In this document: one piece after another, positions 1 to 5,640 of the stretch
Position numbering within the stretch: the stretch's first letter is position 1
How the letters are laid out: each line of letters opens with the position of its first letter
Source of the DNA: Gammaproteobacteria bacterium
Lineage (GTDB): Bacteria > Pseudomonadota > Gammaproteobacteria > Steroidobacterales > SZUA-146
Assembly (NCBI GenBank): GCA_003228965.1
Contig: QIGP01000007.1
Coordinates: forward strand, 1-5,640
DNA: 5,640 nucleotides
Direction: 5' to 3'
Made by a program: the position numbers and the translations under genes
The notes under the pieces: generated by a model
Told to the model about the DNA's origin: nothing
The model's database searches: none
What the model saw: only the letters and a program-made list of their open reading frames with translations

Positions 1-111
1 AAATAGTTCGACTATTCGCCTCAAAAGATCGAAAAACTGGACCGATTTCCGGCTCGCCTCGCTACGATGTCCTAAGTCCGACAGACTCCTGTGGTTAGTT
101 TAATTGCGCCC

Positions 112-143
112 AATAAAAACGGGTGGTTCAAAAAGAACCACCC
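112..143 (-). terminator. Rho-independent terminator of tRNA-Val
   Basis: A perfect 9-bp stem is formed by GGGTGGTTC (121-129) and GAACCACCC (135-143) around an AAAAA loop. Read on the minus strand, the hairpin is followed at once by GTTTTTATTG, a U-tract. It lies 11 bases beyond the CCA end of tRNA-Val, so it should end that transcript. Confidence 0.85.
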
Positions 144-154
144 GAACCAATGTT

Positions 155-229
155 TGGTAGGCGCGGGTGGGATCGAACCACCGACCACTACCATGTCAAG
201 GTAGTGCTCTACCACTGAGCTACGCGCCT
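155..229 (-). tRNA. tRNA-Val (anticodon GAC)
   Basis: The minus strand folds into a complete 75-nt cloverleaf. The acceptor stem AGGCGCG pairs perfectly with CGCGCCT, followed by discriminator A and an encoded CCA (155-157). The D arm carries the usual TAGCTCAGTGGTAGAGC pattern. The anticodon stem CTACC/GGTAG encloses loop TTGACAT, giving anticodon GAC, which reads GUC valine codons. The T arm is GGTGG-TTCGATC-CCACC. It lies 64 bases downstream of uvrB on the same strand, with its own promoter and terminator, so it is probably transcribed independently, perhaps with some read-through from uvrB. Confidence 0.96.
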
Positions 230-241
230 GGAAGGGCATGA

Positions 242-270
242 AAGATAGCGAAGGTCGAGCCCAGGCGCAA
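242..270 (-). promoter_or_regulatory. Predicted sigma-70 promoter of tRNA-Val
   Basis: On the minus strand, TTGCGC (265-270) and TATCTT (242-247) are separated by exactly 17 bases, each matching the consensus at 4 of 6 positions. The -10 element lies 12 bases upstream of the mature tRNA 5' end, fitting a short processed leader. A small inverted repeat, CGTCT-TG-AGACG (272-283), lies between this promoter and the uvrB stop. It has no U-tract and is at best a weak terminator. Confidence 0.55.
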
Positions 271-293
271 GCGTCTTGAGACGGTTTTGAGAC

Positions 294-2339
294 TTAGCCC
301 GCTTTTTGTGTTGAAACACCAAACCCGTAAGCCCTGATACGACCGATATGATCGCGCATTGCGGCCGCTTCCTCGAACTCCAGGTCACGCGCGTGCTGGA
401 GCATTTTCTTCTCAAGCTTGGCCAGTTTTTTGGCCAGCACTCCGGGTGCCATGGCCATGTAGCGCGCCCGATCTTCGGCCTCTTTGCGCTTATCGGCTCG
501 GGACAACGTATTCGTCCGCTGCCCCATTTGCATCACGTCCGACACCGCTTTGATGATGGATTTTGGGGTTATACCGTGCTCTTTGTTGTGCGCGATCTGC
601 TTGTCCCTGCGACGGGCCGTTTCGTTCATGGCGCGCTCCATGGAGCCCGTTATTTTGTCGGCATACAAAATCGCCCTGCCTTCTATATTTCGGGCCGCAC
701 GCCCCATGGTCTGGATCAAGGAGCGATCCGAACGCAAAAAACCTTCCTTGTCGGCGTCAAGAATAGCCACCAGGGAGACTTCCGGCATATCGAGCCCCTC
801 CCTCAAAAGGTTAATCCCCACGAGCACATCGAACTCGCCGAGGCGCAAATCGCGAATGATTTCCGAGCGCTGCACCGTATCGATGTCCGAGTGCAGGTAA
901 CGCACGCGAACATCGTGTTCAGACAAGTAATCAGTCAAGTCTTCCGCCATGCGTTTGGTAAGAGTAGTGATAAGCACCCGCTCCTGCCGCGCGGCGCGTA
1001 TATGGATTTCAGAAAGCACATCGTCCACTTGAGAACTCGCCGGGCGTACTTCTATTTCAGGGTCGACCAGACCCGTAGGCCGAACCACCTGCTCCACGGT
1101 TTGCGCTGACTTTTCGGCTTCATATTTACCGGGCGTCGCCGACACAAAAATAGCCTGTGGCATCATCGCCTCGAACTCTTCGAATTTTAGCGGCCTGTTA
1201 TCCAGCGCAGATGGTAATCGGAAGCCGTGCTCTACCAATGTTTCTTTTCGCGACCGATCACCTTTGTACATGGCGCCAAGCTGGGGAATAGTGGCGTGGC
1301 TCTCATCCACTACCAGTAACGCGTTGTCCGGCAGGTAGTCAATGAGCGTTGGCGGCGGTTCGCCAACCATGCGACCGGAAAGGTAACGTGAGTAATTCTC
1401 AATGCCAGAGCAGTAGCCCAACTCGTGAATCATTTCCAGATCAAAGTTGGTGCGCTGTTCGAGACGCTGCGCCTCGAGAAGCCGGCCGTTGTCTCGCATG
1501 AGCTTTAGTCGTTCAATGAGTTCTATGCGAATTTCGCGCGTGGCACCAACCATGACGTCGCGCGGTGTTACGTAGTGAGTACGCGGGTAAATGGTTAAGC
1601 GCGCCACTTTGCGCAGTACTTCTCCGGTCAACGGGTCAAAGTAGCTTAAGCTTTCAACAACGTCGTCAAACAGCTCAACACGAACGGCTTCGCGACTGGA
1701 CTCAGCCGGAAATACGTCAATCACTTCGCCGCGTACGCGGTAACAACCCGGTGCCAATTCTACTTCATTTCGGATGTACTGAACTTCAGCCAGGCGCTTG
1801 AGCATTTCGCGCTGTTCCATAGGCTTGCCTTGCTGAAGGTGCAGCACCATTTTGTGGTACGACTCAGGGTCGCCCAGACCATAAATTGCCGAAACGGTCG
1901 CTACAATAATAGCGTCGGGTCGTTCGAGCAGTGCCTTGGTGGCGGACAAGCGCATTTGTTCAATGTGCTTGTTAATGGAGGCGTCTTTTTCAATAAACGT
2001 ATCGGAGGCTGGAACATACGCTTCGGGCTGGTAGTAGTCGTAGTACGAAACAAAATACTCTACCGAGTTATTCGGAAAGTAGTCGCGCATTTCACCGTAG
2101 AGCTGCGCAGCAAGAGTCTTGTTGTGGGCAAGAATAATCGTCGGCCGCTGCAACCGGTCTATGATGTTGGCGATGGTGAACGTTTTGCCACTACCTGTCA
2201 CCCCAAGCAACGTTTGCTGGGCGAAGCCGGACTCGAGGCCGTCGCACAATTCGGCAATTGCGTTAACCTGGTCGCCAGCCGGTTTGTAGTCACACTTTAG
2301 GGTGAAACGAGGCCCTTCTCGTACGATTTTGTTTGTCAC
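294..2339 (-). CDS. uvrB: Excinuclease ABC subunit B (UvrB)
   Basis: UvrB is the damage-verifying helicase-like subunit of cytoplasmic nucleotide excision repair. It receives DNA from UvrA2 and recruits UvrC for the dual incision. From the chosen start the protein has 681 residues (E. coli UvrB: 673). Visible motifs in order: Walker A GVTGSGKT at 46-53; the lesion-probing beta-hairpin with YYDYY at 99-103; the DESH helicase motif II near 344-347; SATPG; the C-terminal helicase motifs ([33 protein letters not shown]); and a final UVR domain ([11 protein letters not shown]) that contacts UvrC. No key residue is missing. The GTG start was chosen because it follows AGGA at a 6-base spacing and gives the family's usual N-terminus just before YKPAGDQ. 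The frame stays open 120 codons further upstream, but that part has no UvrB similarity and overlaps an aminotransferase remnant on the other strand. I see no LexA box (CTGT-N8-ACAG) upstream. Confidence 0.98.
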   Translation of the reverse strand: MTNKIVREGPRFTLKCDYKPAGDQVNAIAELCDGLESGFAQQTLLGVTGSGKTFTIANIIDRLQRPTIILAHNKTLAAQLYGEMRDYFPNNSVEYFVSYYDYYQPEAYVPASDTFIEKDASINKHIEQMRLSATKALLERPDAIIVATVSAIYGLGDPESYHKMVLHLQQGKPMEQREMLKRLAEVQYIRNEVELAPGCYRVRGEVIDVFPAESSREAVRVELFDDVVESLSYFDPLTGEVLRKVARLTIYPRTHYVTPRDVMVGATREIRIELIERLKLMRDNGRLLEAQRLEQRTNFDLEMIHELGYCSGIENYSRYLSGRMVGEPPPTLIDYLPDNALLVVDESHATIPQLGAMYKGDRSRKETLVEHGFRLPSALDNRPLKFEEFEAMMPQAIFVSATPGKYEAEKSAQTVEQVVRPTGLVDPEIEVRPASSQVDDVLSEIHIRAARQERVLITTLTKRMAEDLTDYLSEHDVRVRYLHSDIDTVQRSEIIRDLRLGEFDVLVGINLLREGLDMPEVSLVAILDADKEGFLRSDRSLIQTMGRAARNIEGRAILYADKITGSMERAMNETARRRDKQIAHNKEHGITPKSIIKAVSDVMQMGQRTNTLSRADKRKEAEDRARYMAMAPGVLAKKLAKLEKKMLQHARDLEFEEAAAMRDHIGRIRAYGFGVSTQKAG

Positions 2340-2345
2340 GAATTG

Positions 2346-2349
2346 TCCT
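2346..2349 (-). promoter_or_regulatory. Shine-Dalgarno of uvrB
   Basis: On the minus strand AGGA is followed by CAATTC and then GTG (2339-2337), a 6-base spacing. This decides the uvrB start. The alternative in-frame ATG at 2429-2427 has no purine-rich sequence at the right distance. Confidence 0.75.
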
Positions 2350-2403
2350 GCTAGAACTTGGTAAGAGCGCGTTTTCAAATCGGTTCTGAACGCAAGATGC
2401 CAT

Positions 2404-2432
2404 ACTATACACTCGTTTTTTAACCACATGAA
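2404..2432 (-). promoter_or_regulatory. Candidate uvrB promoter
   Basis: On the minus strand TATAGT (2404-2409) matches the -10 consensus at 5 of 6 positions. At a 17-base spacing the -35 position holds TTCATG (2427-2432), only 3 of 6. It would give a leader of about 55-60 bases before the GTG. A weaker alternative, TTGAAA-N17-TCTAGC, lies closer to the start but leaves almost no leader. Confidence 0.35.
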
Positions 2433-2609
2433 CACCAGTATTGTGAGCCTTCGACTCTCCCGGAGGTTGCCGATGACGTGGCTCTGGCTGCACGAATTCT
2501 CGAAGAAGTGGATCTGGCGCTGGTGCCTGGTACAGGTGCGCGCAGCGATGAAGCGACTTAACCGTTTTGTGCACTCTTTGGCGGCCCGGGCTACGACGTT
2601 TCCAAATAA
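2424..2609 (+). pseudogene. Remnant of an aspartate-type aminotransferase C-terminus
   Basis: In the frame read from 2424, the translation after position 2454 resembles the last part of class I/II pyridoxal-phosphate aminotransferases. It reads [16 protein letters not shown] and then [10 protein letters not shown], like the family's 'LLEE..VALVPG.AFG' region. A TAA at 2559-2561 breaks the frame. Beyond it the same frame gives [11 protein letters not shown] and another TAA at 2607-2609, recalling the 'FG.PGY' motif that normally follows VPG within a few residues. An in-frame TAA also lies just upstream (2421-2423), and there is no room for the rest of a roughly 390-residue enzyme. The remnant points away from uvrB; from memory, an aminotransferase gene lies divergent to uvrB in Pseudomonas. 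An inactivated, mostly deleted gene is the simplest reading, but the match is short and unconfirmed. Confidence 0.45.
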
Positions 2610-2643
2610 ATAGAGTTCAACGCAAACAACGTGACAAAATGGC

Positions 2644-2672
2644 TTGACTTGGAGCCTCCAAGCCGCCAGAAT
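2644..2672 (+). promoter_or_regulatory. Predicted sigma-70 promoter of tRNA-Asn
   Basis: TTGACT (2644-2649, 5 of 6 consensus) and CAGAAT (2667-2672, 4 of 6) are separated by exactly 17 bases. A GC-rich stretch (CGCGCC and on) follows the -10, as is usual for stable-RNA promoters under stringent control. The mature tRNA begins 28 bases after the -10, so a short leader would be removed. A perfect inverted repeat, CTTGGA-GCC-TCCAAG (2648-2662), starts at the end of the -35 and fills most of the spacer. Confidence 0.65.
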
Positions 2673-2700
2673 TTCGCGCCTGCGGCTTGATCCGCACAAT

Positions 2701-2776
2701 TCCCCAGTAGCTCAGTTGGTAGAGCGGGTGACTGTTAATCACTAGGTCCGTGGTTCGAGTCCGCGCTGGGGAGCCA
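2701..2776 (+). tRNA. tRNA-Asn (anticodon GTT)
   Basis: A complete 76-nt cloverleaf. The acceptor stem TCCCCAG pairs with CTGGGGA, followed by discriminator G and an encoded CCA (2774-2776). The D arm is GTAGCTCAGTTGGTAGAGC. The anticodon loop CTGTTAA gives anticodon GTT, which reads AAU and AAC. The T loop is TTCGAGT. The TCC start and GAGCCA end match the bacterial tRNA-Asn pattern. It has its own promoter upstream and a strong terminator seven bases downstream, so it is a single-gene transcription unit divergent from uvrB. Confidence 0.96.
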
Positions 2777-2782
2777 AATAAG

Positions 2783-2812
2783 AAAGGCCCACGAAATCGT
2801 GGGCCTTTTTTT
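2783..2812 (+). terminator. Rho-independent terminator of tRNA-Asn
   Basis: GGCCCACG (2786-2793) pairs perfectly with CGTGGGCC (2798-2805) around a four-base AAAT loop, and the stem can extend by A-T pairs (AAA at 2783-2785 with TTT). A run of seven T (2806-2812) follows directly. Confidence 0.93.
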
Positions 2813-2937
2813 GTCCGACTGTCAGGCGCCGGTAGCGCAGAGACGCCTTTGGCGACCCCACCCTATTTTGTTGTAGCCCTGTCCGACTTCGTCTGTAACG
2901 AGGCCAAGAGGACCGTTCTTACCACTTCTATCTTCCA

Positions 2938-2977
2938 AGCTTGAGGCCAAAAGGCGTGCAGCGCGGTGACTCAAGCT
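2938..2977. repeat. Nested inverted repeat between tRNA-Asn and the acylase gene
   Basis: AGCTTGAG (2938-2945) and CTCAAGCT (2970-2977) are perfect 8-bp complements. Stacked directly on the left arm is a smaller hairpin, GCC-AAAA-GGC (2946-2955). It starts 31 bases beyond the stop codon of the minus-strand acylase gene and could form a 3'-end structure of that transcript. No U-tract follows on either strand, so a classical intrinsic terminator is not supported. The rest of 2813-3007 shows no gene. Confidence 0.35.
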
Positions 2978-3007
2978 CTACACCCTCTAACAGGCTCGGC
3001 GATCATT

Positions 3008-5640
3008 CTATTCAGGTAAACCGTCGCCAATCCAGGCTTCAATGGTTGCCTGCTCGGCGGCCGTCAGACAGGCTGCTATACCAACATCTTGCGCAGGATC
3101 GCCGGTACAGCCCTCACCGAACGGCATTTCACCGCTTTGAATCCGGACCAAGGTACATTCCCCGACGGTTAGACCGATACACTGAGCAATTTCTGCCTGT
3201 AACAAATTGCTTCCGTAGTCACCCGCAAAATTGAACGGACTTGGCGTCGTGCCCGTGTGACAGGGTGCGCACTTGGCCAGGAATATTGGCTGTACGTCGT
3301 CGGTAAACGTAGTTAGTTCTGGCGGTGGTGCGCTGGGACCAGGAGGGCGCAGGAAAAAGTCGCGGAAAATGGCGAAGTCCAGGAGATTAACCGAACCGTC
3401 GCCGTTAAGATCCCCGTCTGGATCCGACGTGTTGAAGACGGAAGCGATGTAGCTCAAGTCCAGAAAGTTAACGACGCCGCTGTTGTCGAAATCGGGATCG
3501 CAGCGGTTACCAAAACCGTCGCCGTCCGTATCGCGTTGCATTACGTTAGCGATGTCGAGGCAGTTGTCCACGTCGTCGCCAATGCTGTCGCCGTCACTGT
3601 CCTTAATACCCATTAGCGTTTGAGTAGTGTAGTTCGGGTCGGCCAAAATGTCCGCTTCCTTAAACGGCAGCGTTACCCACTGCTTGTTGGAATACAACAC
3701 CGTTTGGTCGGAGTAATGAGGGCTTGCCTGGTCGCTGGACTGGCTGTACGCCAAGAGTGCTTCCGCAATTGGCCCGTTGTCGTCGAAAGTAACCGCTTGC
3801 ATGTAGCTGTTACCGTGCGTTATTGGCGAGTAACCCGCCGCAGTCAGGTTAGCCGTGATGATGCTGAACATTCCGGAGCCATCGCGACCGCCGTGAATGG
3901 GAAGCGGCGCACCTGCCCTTTCCGTGAACTGTAAATCACCCCACGCAATACTCATGGGTATGCCAAGATCGGTCAGGCGCTTTACACCACGACCGAGCCA
4001 CTGCATGACTTGCGCTTTATCGGCGACGTCTGTGGCTTTGAGGCCTCTTGGCGTGTTAACCGGATCGTTAACGTCAAACGGCACTTCCCACAAAGGCGTT
4101 AAAATCGGGTCGTCTGTGTCTGCGAATATTGACTGTAAAAATTCAAGGAAAATGTGCGGTCCAAAACTGTCGTTGTTCTGCCGTTTGTCCCAGTTACCAA
4201 GCACACTACAGGCTTCGATCAGATCTACTGTGACACTCTCTACGTCGACTGTTTCGCCTTCGTCGATACACAACTGCACAAGATCGTCGACAATAAGTTC
4301 GGCTGCGTAGTTGCGGCTACCAAACAGAGCTTCTTTAAGTGTTGCGAGTGTATAGCCAGGAGCGCCCTGCCCGTCGCTGCCGTCCAGCCTCTGTTCGATT
4401 TGTTTCAAGCCCAAACGCGTACGCAGACTTCGAGCAGTCTCTTCTTCACCAGCCGTAGGAACAATTCCCGTAATGGGCGTGCTCGGGTTAGTTAACCAGT
4501 GATTGTCGTTTGAGTTTGTCACGTAGTCCTGCGAAGTAAGCGTTGGTAGCTCACTGGAAGGCACAGCACCAGATTGGGCCGCATCGGGGCTTACAGTCCA
4601 GGTACAGTTCGAGCTCGTCCCATCAAGTACTTTCAAATCGGCTGCGGTGACGAGCAATGTACCAATACCGGTAGGAGCACAAGCTGCAAGCTTGGCCGCA
4701 CTGACGTTTGGAATAACGGACAGGTCGCCGTAAAAAGCAGTACCGGACTCGCTGGCGGCTACCGTATGTACCCAAGGCAACGCCGTCAGGTCTTCAAGTA
4801 CACCTACAAACTCAGTCAGGTTAGTCGCGAGGTTCATGCGGTAAAACTGGTTAATGGCTCGGTAGTTGTCGGCGTTCGCGTCGCCCACGGCTAAAATTGA
4901 AACGCCTGAATTCCAAACAGGAAATCCAAGTAGAGGCGCAATGTCGAGTATCCAACCGTGAACGCTTCTGTAAAAGATGTGATTAACAGTTTCTATAGTG
5001 CCGTTGTTGTCGACCTGAATGGATACTGGAAACTGTTCCATATCGGTCGCAACGCCATCGAAAAAGTACTGCGTTGGATTGCCGGGCACGAGCTGCAATT
5101 CGAAAATGGTAAAGCGATCGGCCGGCGACACCGTGTGACTCCAGGCGAACGTATCGGTGAAACCAATGTTTACAAAAGGAACACCCTGAAGAGACGCACC
5201 CATGACGTCCACTTCTCCCGGAATGGTCAAATGCACCTGGTACCAGCGCAGTGCGCCGTCCCACGGAAAATGAGGGTTGCCAAGCAACATACCGCGACCA
5301 CTTTGGGTTGCGTTGGTGCCAAGCGCGTACATGTTGCTGCCGAGCTCATCTGGATTCAGCTGATCTTTAATTAAAGACAGGTCTGCTTTGGCAACAGCAT
5401 TAGCGAGTGCTTTTTGTTTGACGCGCGTGTCTACCATGTTGTTGCGTGCAGGTCCCGCTGGCGACGCAGGTGGGACGGCACTTACAATAAGGTCGCGAAG
5501 TGGACCACCACTTGCACGTAAAATAAGTTTGTAATACACCTTGACCAAATCGCGCTCGTCGATGCTGCGCACCCACGATTGACTCCGGCAGTCGGTTGCG
5601 ATGTTGTCTACTCCGGTTTCACCCAGGTAACGGTTGTATC
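3008..5640 (-). CDS. PvdQ-type Ntn-hydrolase acylase fused to TSP3, dockerin and cytochrome c domains (5' end outside window)
   Basis: This is a penicillin amidase superfamily enzyme, closest by eye to Pseudomonas PvdQ, a periplasmic acylase cleaving long-chain acyl-homoserine lactones and the pyoverdine precursor. The frame is open to the right edge; 876 residues are visible, starting YNRYLGETG. Precursor cleavage should occur between Gly and Ser in ELGSNMYA, making the Ser at 5336-5338 beta-Ser1. In register with PvdQ are beta-His23 (GNPHFPW, His codon 5270-5272) and beta-Val70 (SHTV). The NSND motif (4505-4516) supplies the probable oxyanion Asn, and SYMQAVTFDDNGP and LLAYSQSSD also match. 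After the acylase come two thrombospondin type 3 repeats (3500-3601), two dockerin-like calcium loops (3353-3499), a Pro-rich linker and a monohaem cytochrome c domain. Family and catalytic residues are seen; the substrate is inferred. Signal peptide, start and about half of the alpha chain lie outside. The in-frame GTG at 5572 is internal. Confidence 0.93.
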   Translation of the reverse strand, partial: YNRYLGETGVDNIATDCRSQSWVRSIDERDLVKVYYKLILRASGGPLRDLIVSAVPPASPAGPARNNMVDTRVKQKALANAVAKADLSLIKDQLNPDELGSNMYALGTNATQSGRGMLLGNPHFPWDGALRWYQVHLTIPGEVDVMGASLQGVPFVNIGFTDTFAWSHTVSPADRFTIFELQLVPGNPTQYFFDGVATDMEQFPVSIQVDNNGTIETVNHIFYRSVHGWILDIAPLLGFPVWNSGVSILAVGDANADNYRAINQFYRMNLATNLTEFVGVLEDLTALPWVHTVAASESGTAFYGDLSVIPNVSAAKLAACAPTGIGTLLVTAADLKVLDGTSSNCTWTVSPDAAQSGAVPSSELPTLTSQDYVTNSNDNHWLTNPSTPITGIVPTAGEEETARSLRTRLGLKQIEQRLDGSDGQGAPGYTLATLKEALFGSRNYAAELIVDDLVQLCIDEGETVDVESVTVDLIEACSVLGNWDKRQNNDSFGPHIFLEFLQSIFADTDDPILTPLWEVPFDVNDPVNTPRGLKATDVADKAQVMQWLGRGVKRLTDLGIPMSIAWGDLQFTERAGAPLPIHGGRDGSGMFSIITANLTAAGYSPITHGNSYMQAVTFDDNGPIAEALLAYSQSSDQASPHYSDQTVLYSNKQWVTLPFKEADILADPNYTTQTLMGIKDSDGDSIGDDVDNCLDIANVMQRDTDGDGFGNRCDPDFDNSGVVNFLDLSYIASVFNTSDPDGDLNGDGSVNLLDFAIFRDFFLRPPGPSAPPPELTTFTDDVQPIFLAKCAPCHTGTTPSPFNFAGDYGSNLLQAEIAQCIGLTVGECTLVRIQSGEMPFGEGCTGDPAQDVGIAACLTAAEQATIEAWIGDGLPE
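3011..3307 (-). other. C-terminal monohaem cytochrome c domain of the acylase
   Basis: The last 99 residues begin FTDDVQPIFLAKCAPCHTG. The haem-binding CAPCH is encoded at 3257-3271, after the 'V.PIFL.KC..CH' lead-in typical of cytochrome c domains in planctomycete-style and marine extracellular proteins. A candidate axial Met lies in SGEMPFGEGC (Met codon 3125-3127), followed by a final helix TAAEQATIEAWIGDGLPE. Four further cysteines (AQCIG, GECTL, EGCTG, AACLT) could form two disulfides. Haem attachment implies export and the Ccm system. It has one haem motif only. Confidence 0.85.
3353..3499 (-). other. Dockerin type I-like module of the acylase
   Basis: Two EF-hand-like calcium loops lie in tandem at about dockerin spacing. 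The first runs DFDNSGVVNFLD and the second DLNGDGSVNLLD. The second has Asp1, Asn3, Asp5, Ser7, Asn9 and Asp12 of the calcium-binding pattern, and each loop is followed by a short hydrophobic helix (LSYIASVF, FAIFRDFF). The first is weaker, with Val at position 7. A linker RPPGPSAPPPE separates it from the haem domain. Dockerins bind cohesins, but none is visible in this window. Confidence 0.75.
3500..3601 (-). other. Thrombospondin type 3 calcium-binding repeats of the acylase
   Basis: Two Asp-rich repeats follow the acylase domain directly: DSDGDSIGDDVDNC and DTDGDGFGNRCD. Each has the D.DGD.(I/F)G core and ends near a Cys, as in bacterial TSP3 repeats. They normally form rigid calcium-dependent spacers in secreted or surface proteins, so their job here is probably to hold the dockerin and cytochrome away from the catalytic body. 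Confidence 0.85.

Noticed and set aside
348..1109. 253-residue plus-strand open frame
   Set aside because: It is entirely antisense to uvrB, has no recognisable motif, and its open state follows from the codon bias of uvrB.
2340..2460. LexA-controlled SOS operator for uvrB
   Set aside because: No CTGT-N8-ACAG or close variant was found upstream of the GTG start on either strand, so SOS control is not supported by the sequence shown.
2290..2574. 94-residue minus-strand open frame overlapping the uvrB start
   Set aside because: It overlaps the well-supported uvrB N-terminus in another frame and resembles no family; a shadow frame.
2340..2699. N-terminal extension of UvrB (open frame giving 801 residues, or an ATG at 2429-2427 giving 711)
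   Set aside because: The extension has no UvrB similarity, is antisense to the aminotransferase remnant, and lacks a ribosome binding site at the ATG. The GTG at 2339 has AGGA at a 6-base spacing and yields the normal family length.
2750..2944. 64-residue plus-strand open frame
   Set aside because: It begins inside tRNA-Asn and runs through its terminator hairpin, so it cannot be a normal coding region.
3897..5374. Several plus-strand open frames of 100-140 residues
   Set aside because: All are antisense to the acylase gene, whose protein shows clear family motifs throughout; low-complexity translations with no motifs.
5570..5572. GTG as start codon of the acylase gene
   Set aside because: The frame is open through to the window edge. 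The 22 residues before it (YNRYLGETG then a Cys and a Trp) fit the acylase alpha chain, and a start here would remove the signal peptide and most of the alpha chain.
1..5640. CRISPR array, riboswitch or rRNA
   Set aside because: No regularly spaced direct repeats, no recognisable riboswitch core and no rRNA signature were seen in any intergenic stretch.

Overview
The window looks like chromosomal DNA of a gammaproteobacterium, probably marine or aquatic. UvrB reads through almost collinearly with the Escherichia coli protein. Both tRNA genes are typical bacterial tRNAs with encoded CCA ends. The large gene on the right encodes an acylase close to Pseudomonas PvdQ. Placement is from remembered family sequences, not a database search.

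Layout from left to right. Positions 1-110 hold no recognisable gene, only a small hairpin and a short palindromic motif that could belong to a mobile or repeated element. A minus-strand block follows: uvrB (294-2339, GTG start with a good Shine-Dalgarno), then a promoter, tRNA-Val(GAC) and its terminator. Divergent from uvrB, on the plus strand, 2424-2609 appears to hold the decayed C-terminal end of an aspartate-type aminotransferase. After it come a good promoter, tRNA-Asn(GUU) and a strong terminator. Positions 2813-3007 are non-coding and carry a nested inverted repeat.

The rest of the window (3008-5640, minus strand) is one gene that runs off the right edge, so its start and signal peptide are not visible. 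It encodes a PvdQ-type N-terminal-nucleophile acylase with the catalytic Ser, His and oxyanion Val in register. Its C-terminus adds thrombospondin type 3 repeats, a dockerin-like pair of calcium loops, a proline-rich linker and a c-type cytochrome domain with CAPCH and a candidate Met ligand. This architecture is the most unusual thing here: an amide hydrolase acting outside the cytoplasm, tethered by calcium-binding modules to a haem domain.

The uvrB-tRNA block is housekeeping. The acylase is probably accessory and sits next to a tRNA gene, but no attachment-site duplication or integrase is visible.
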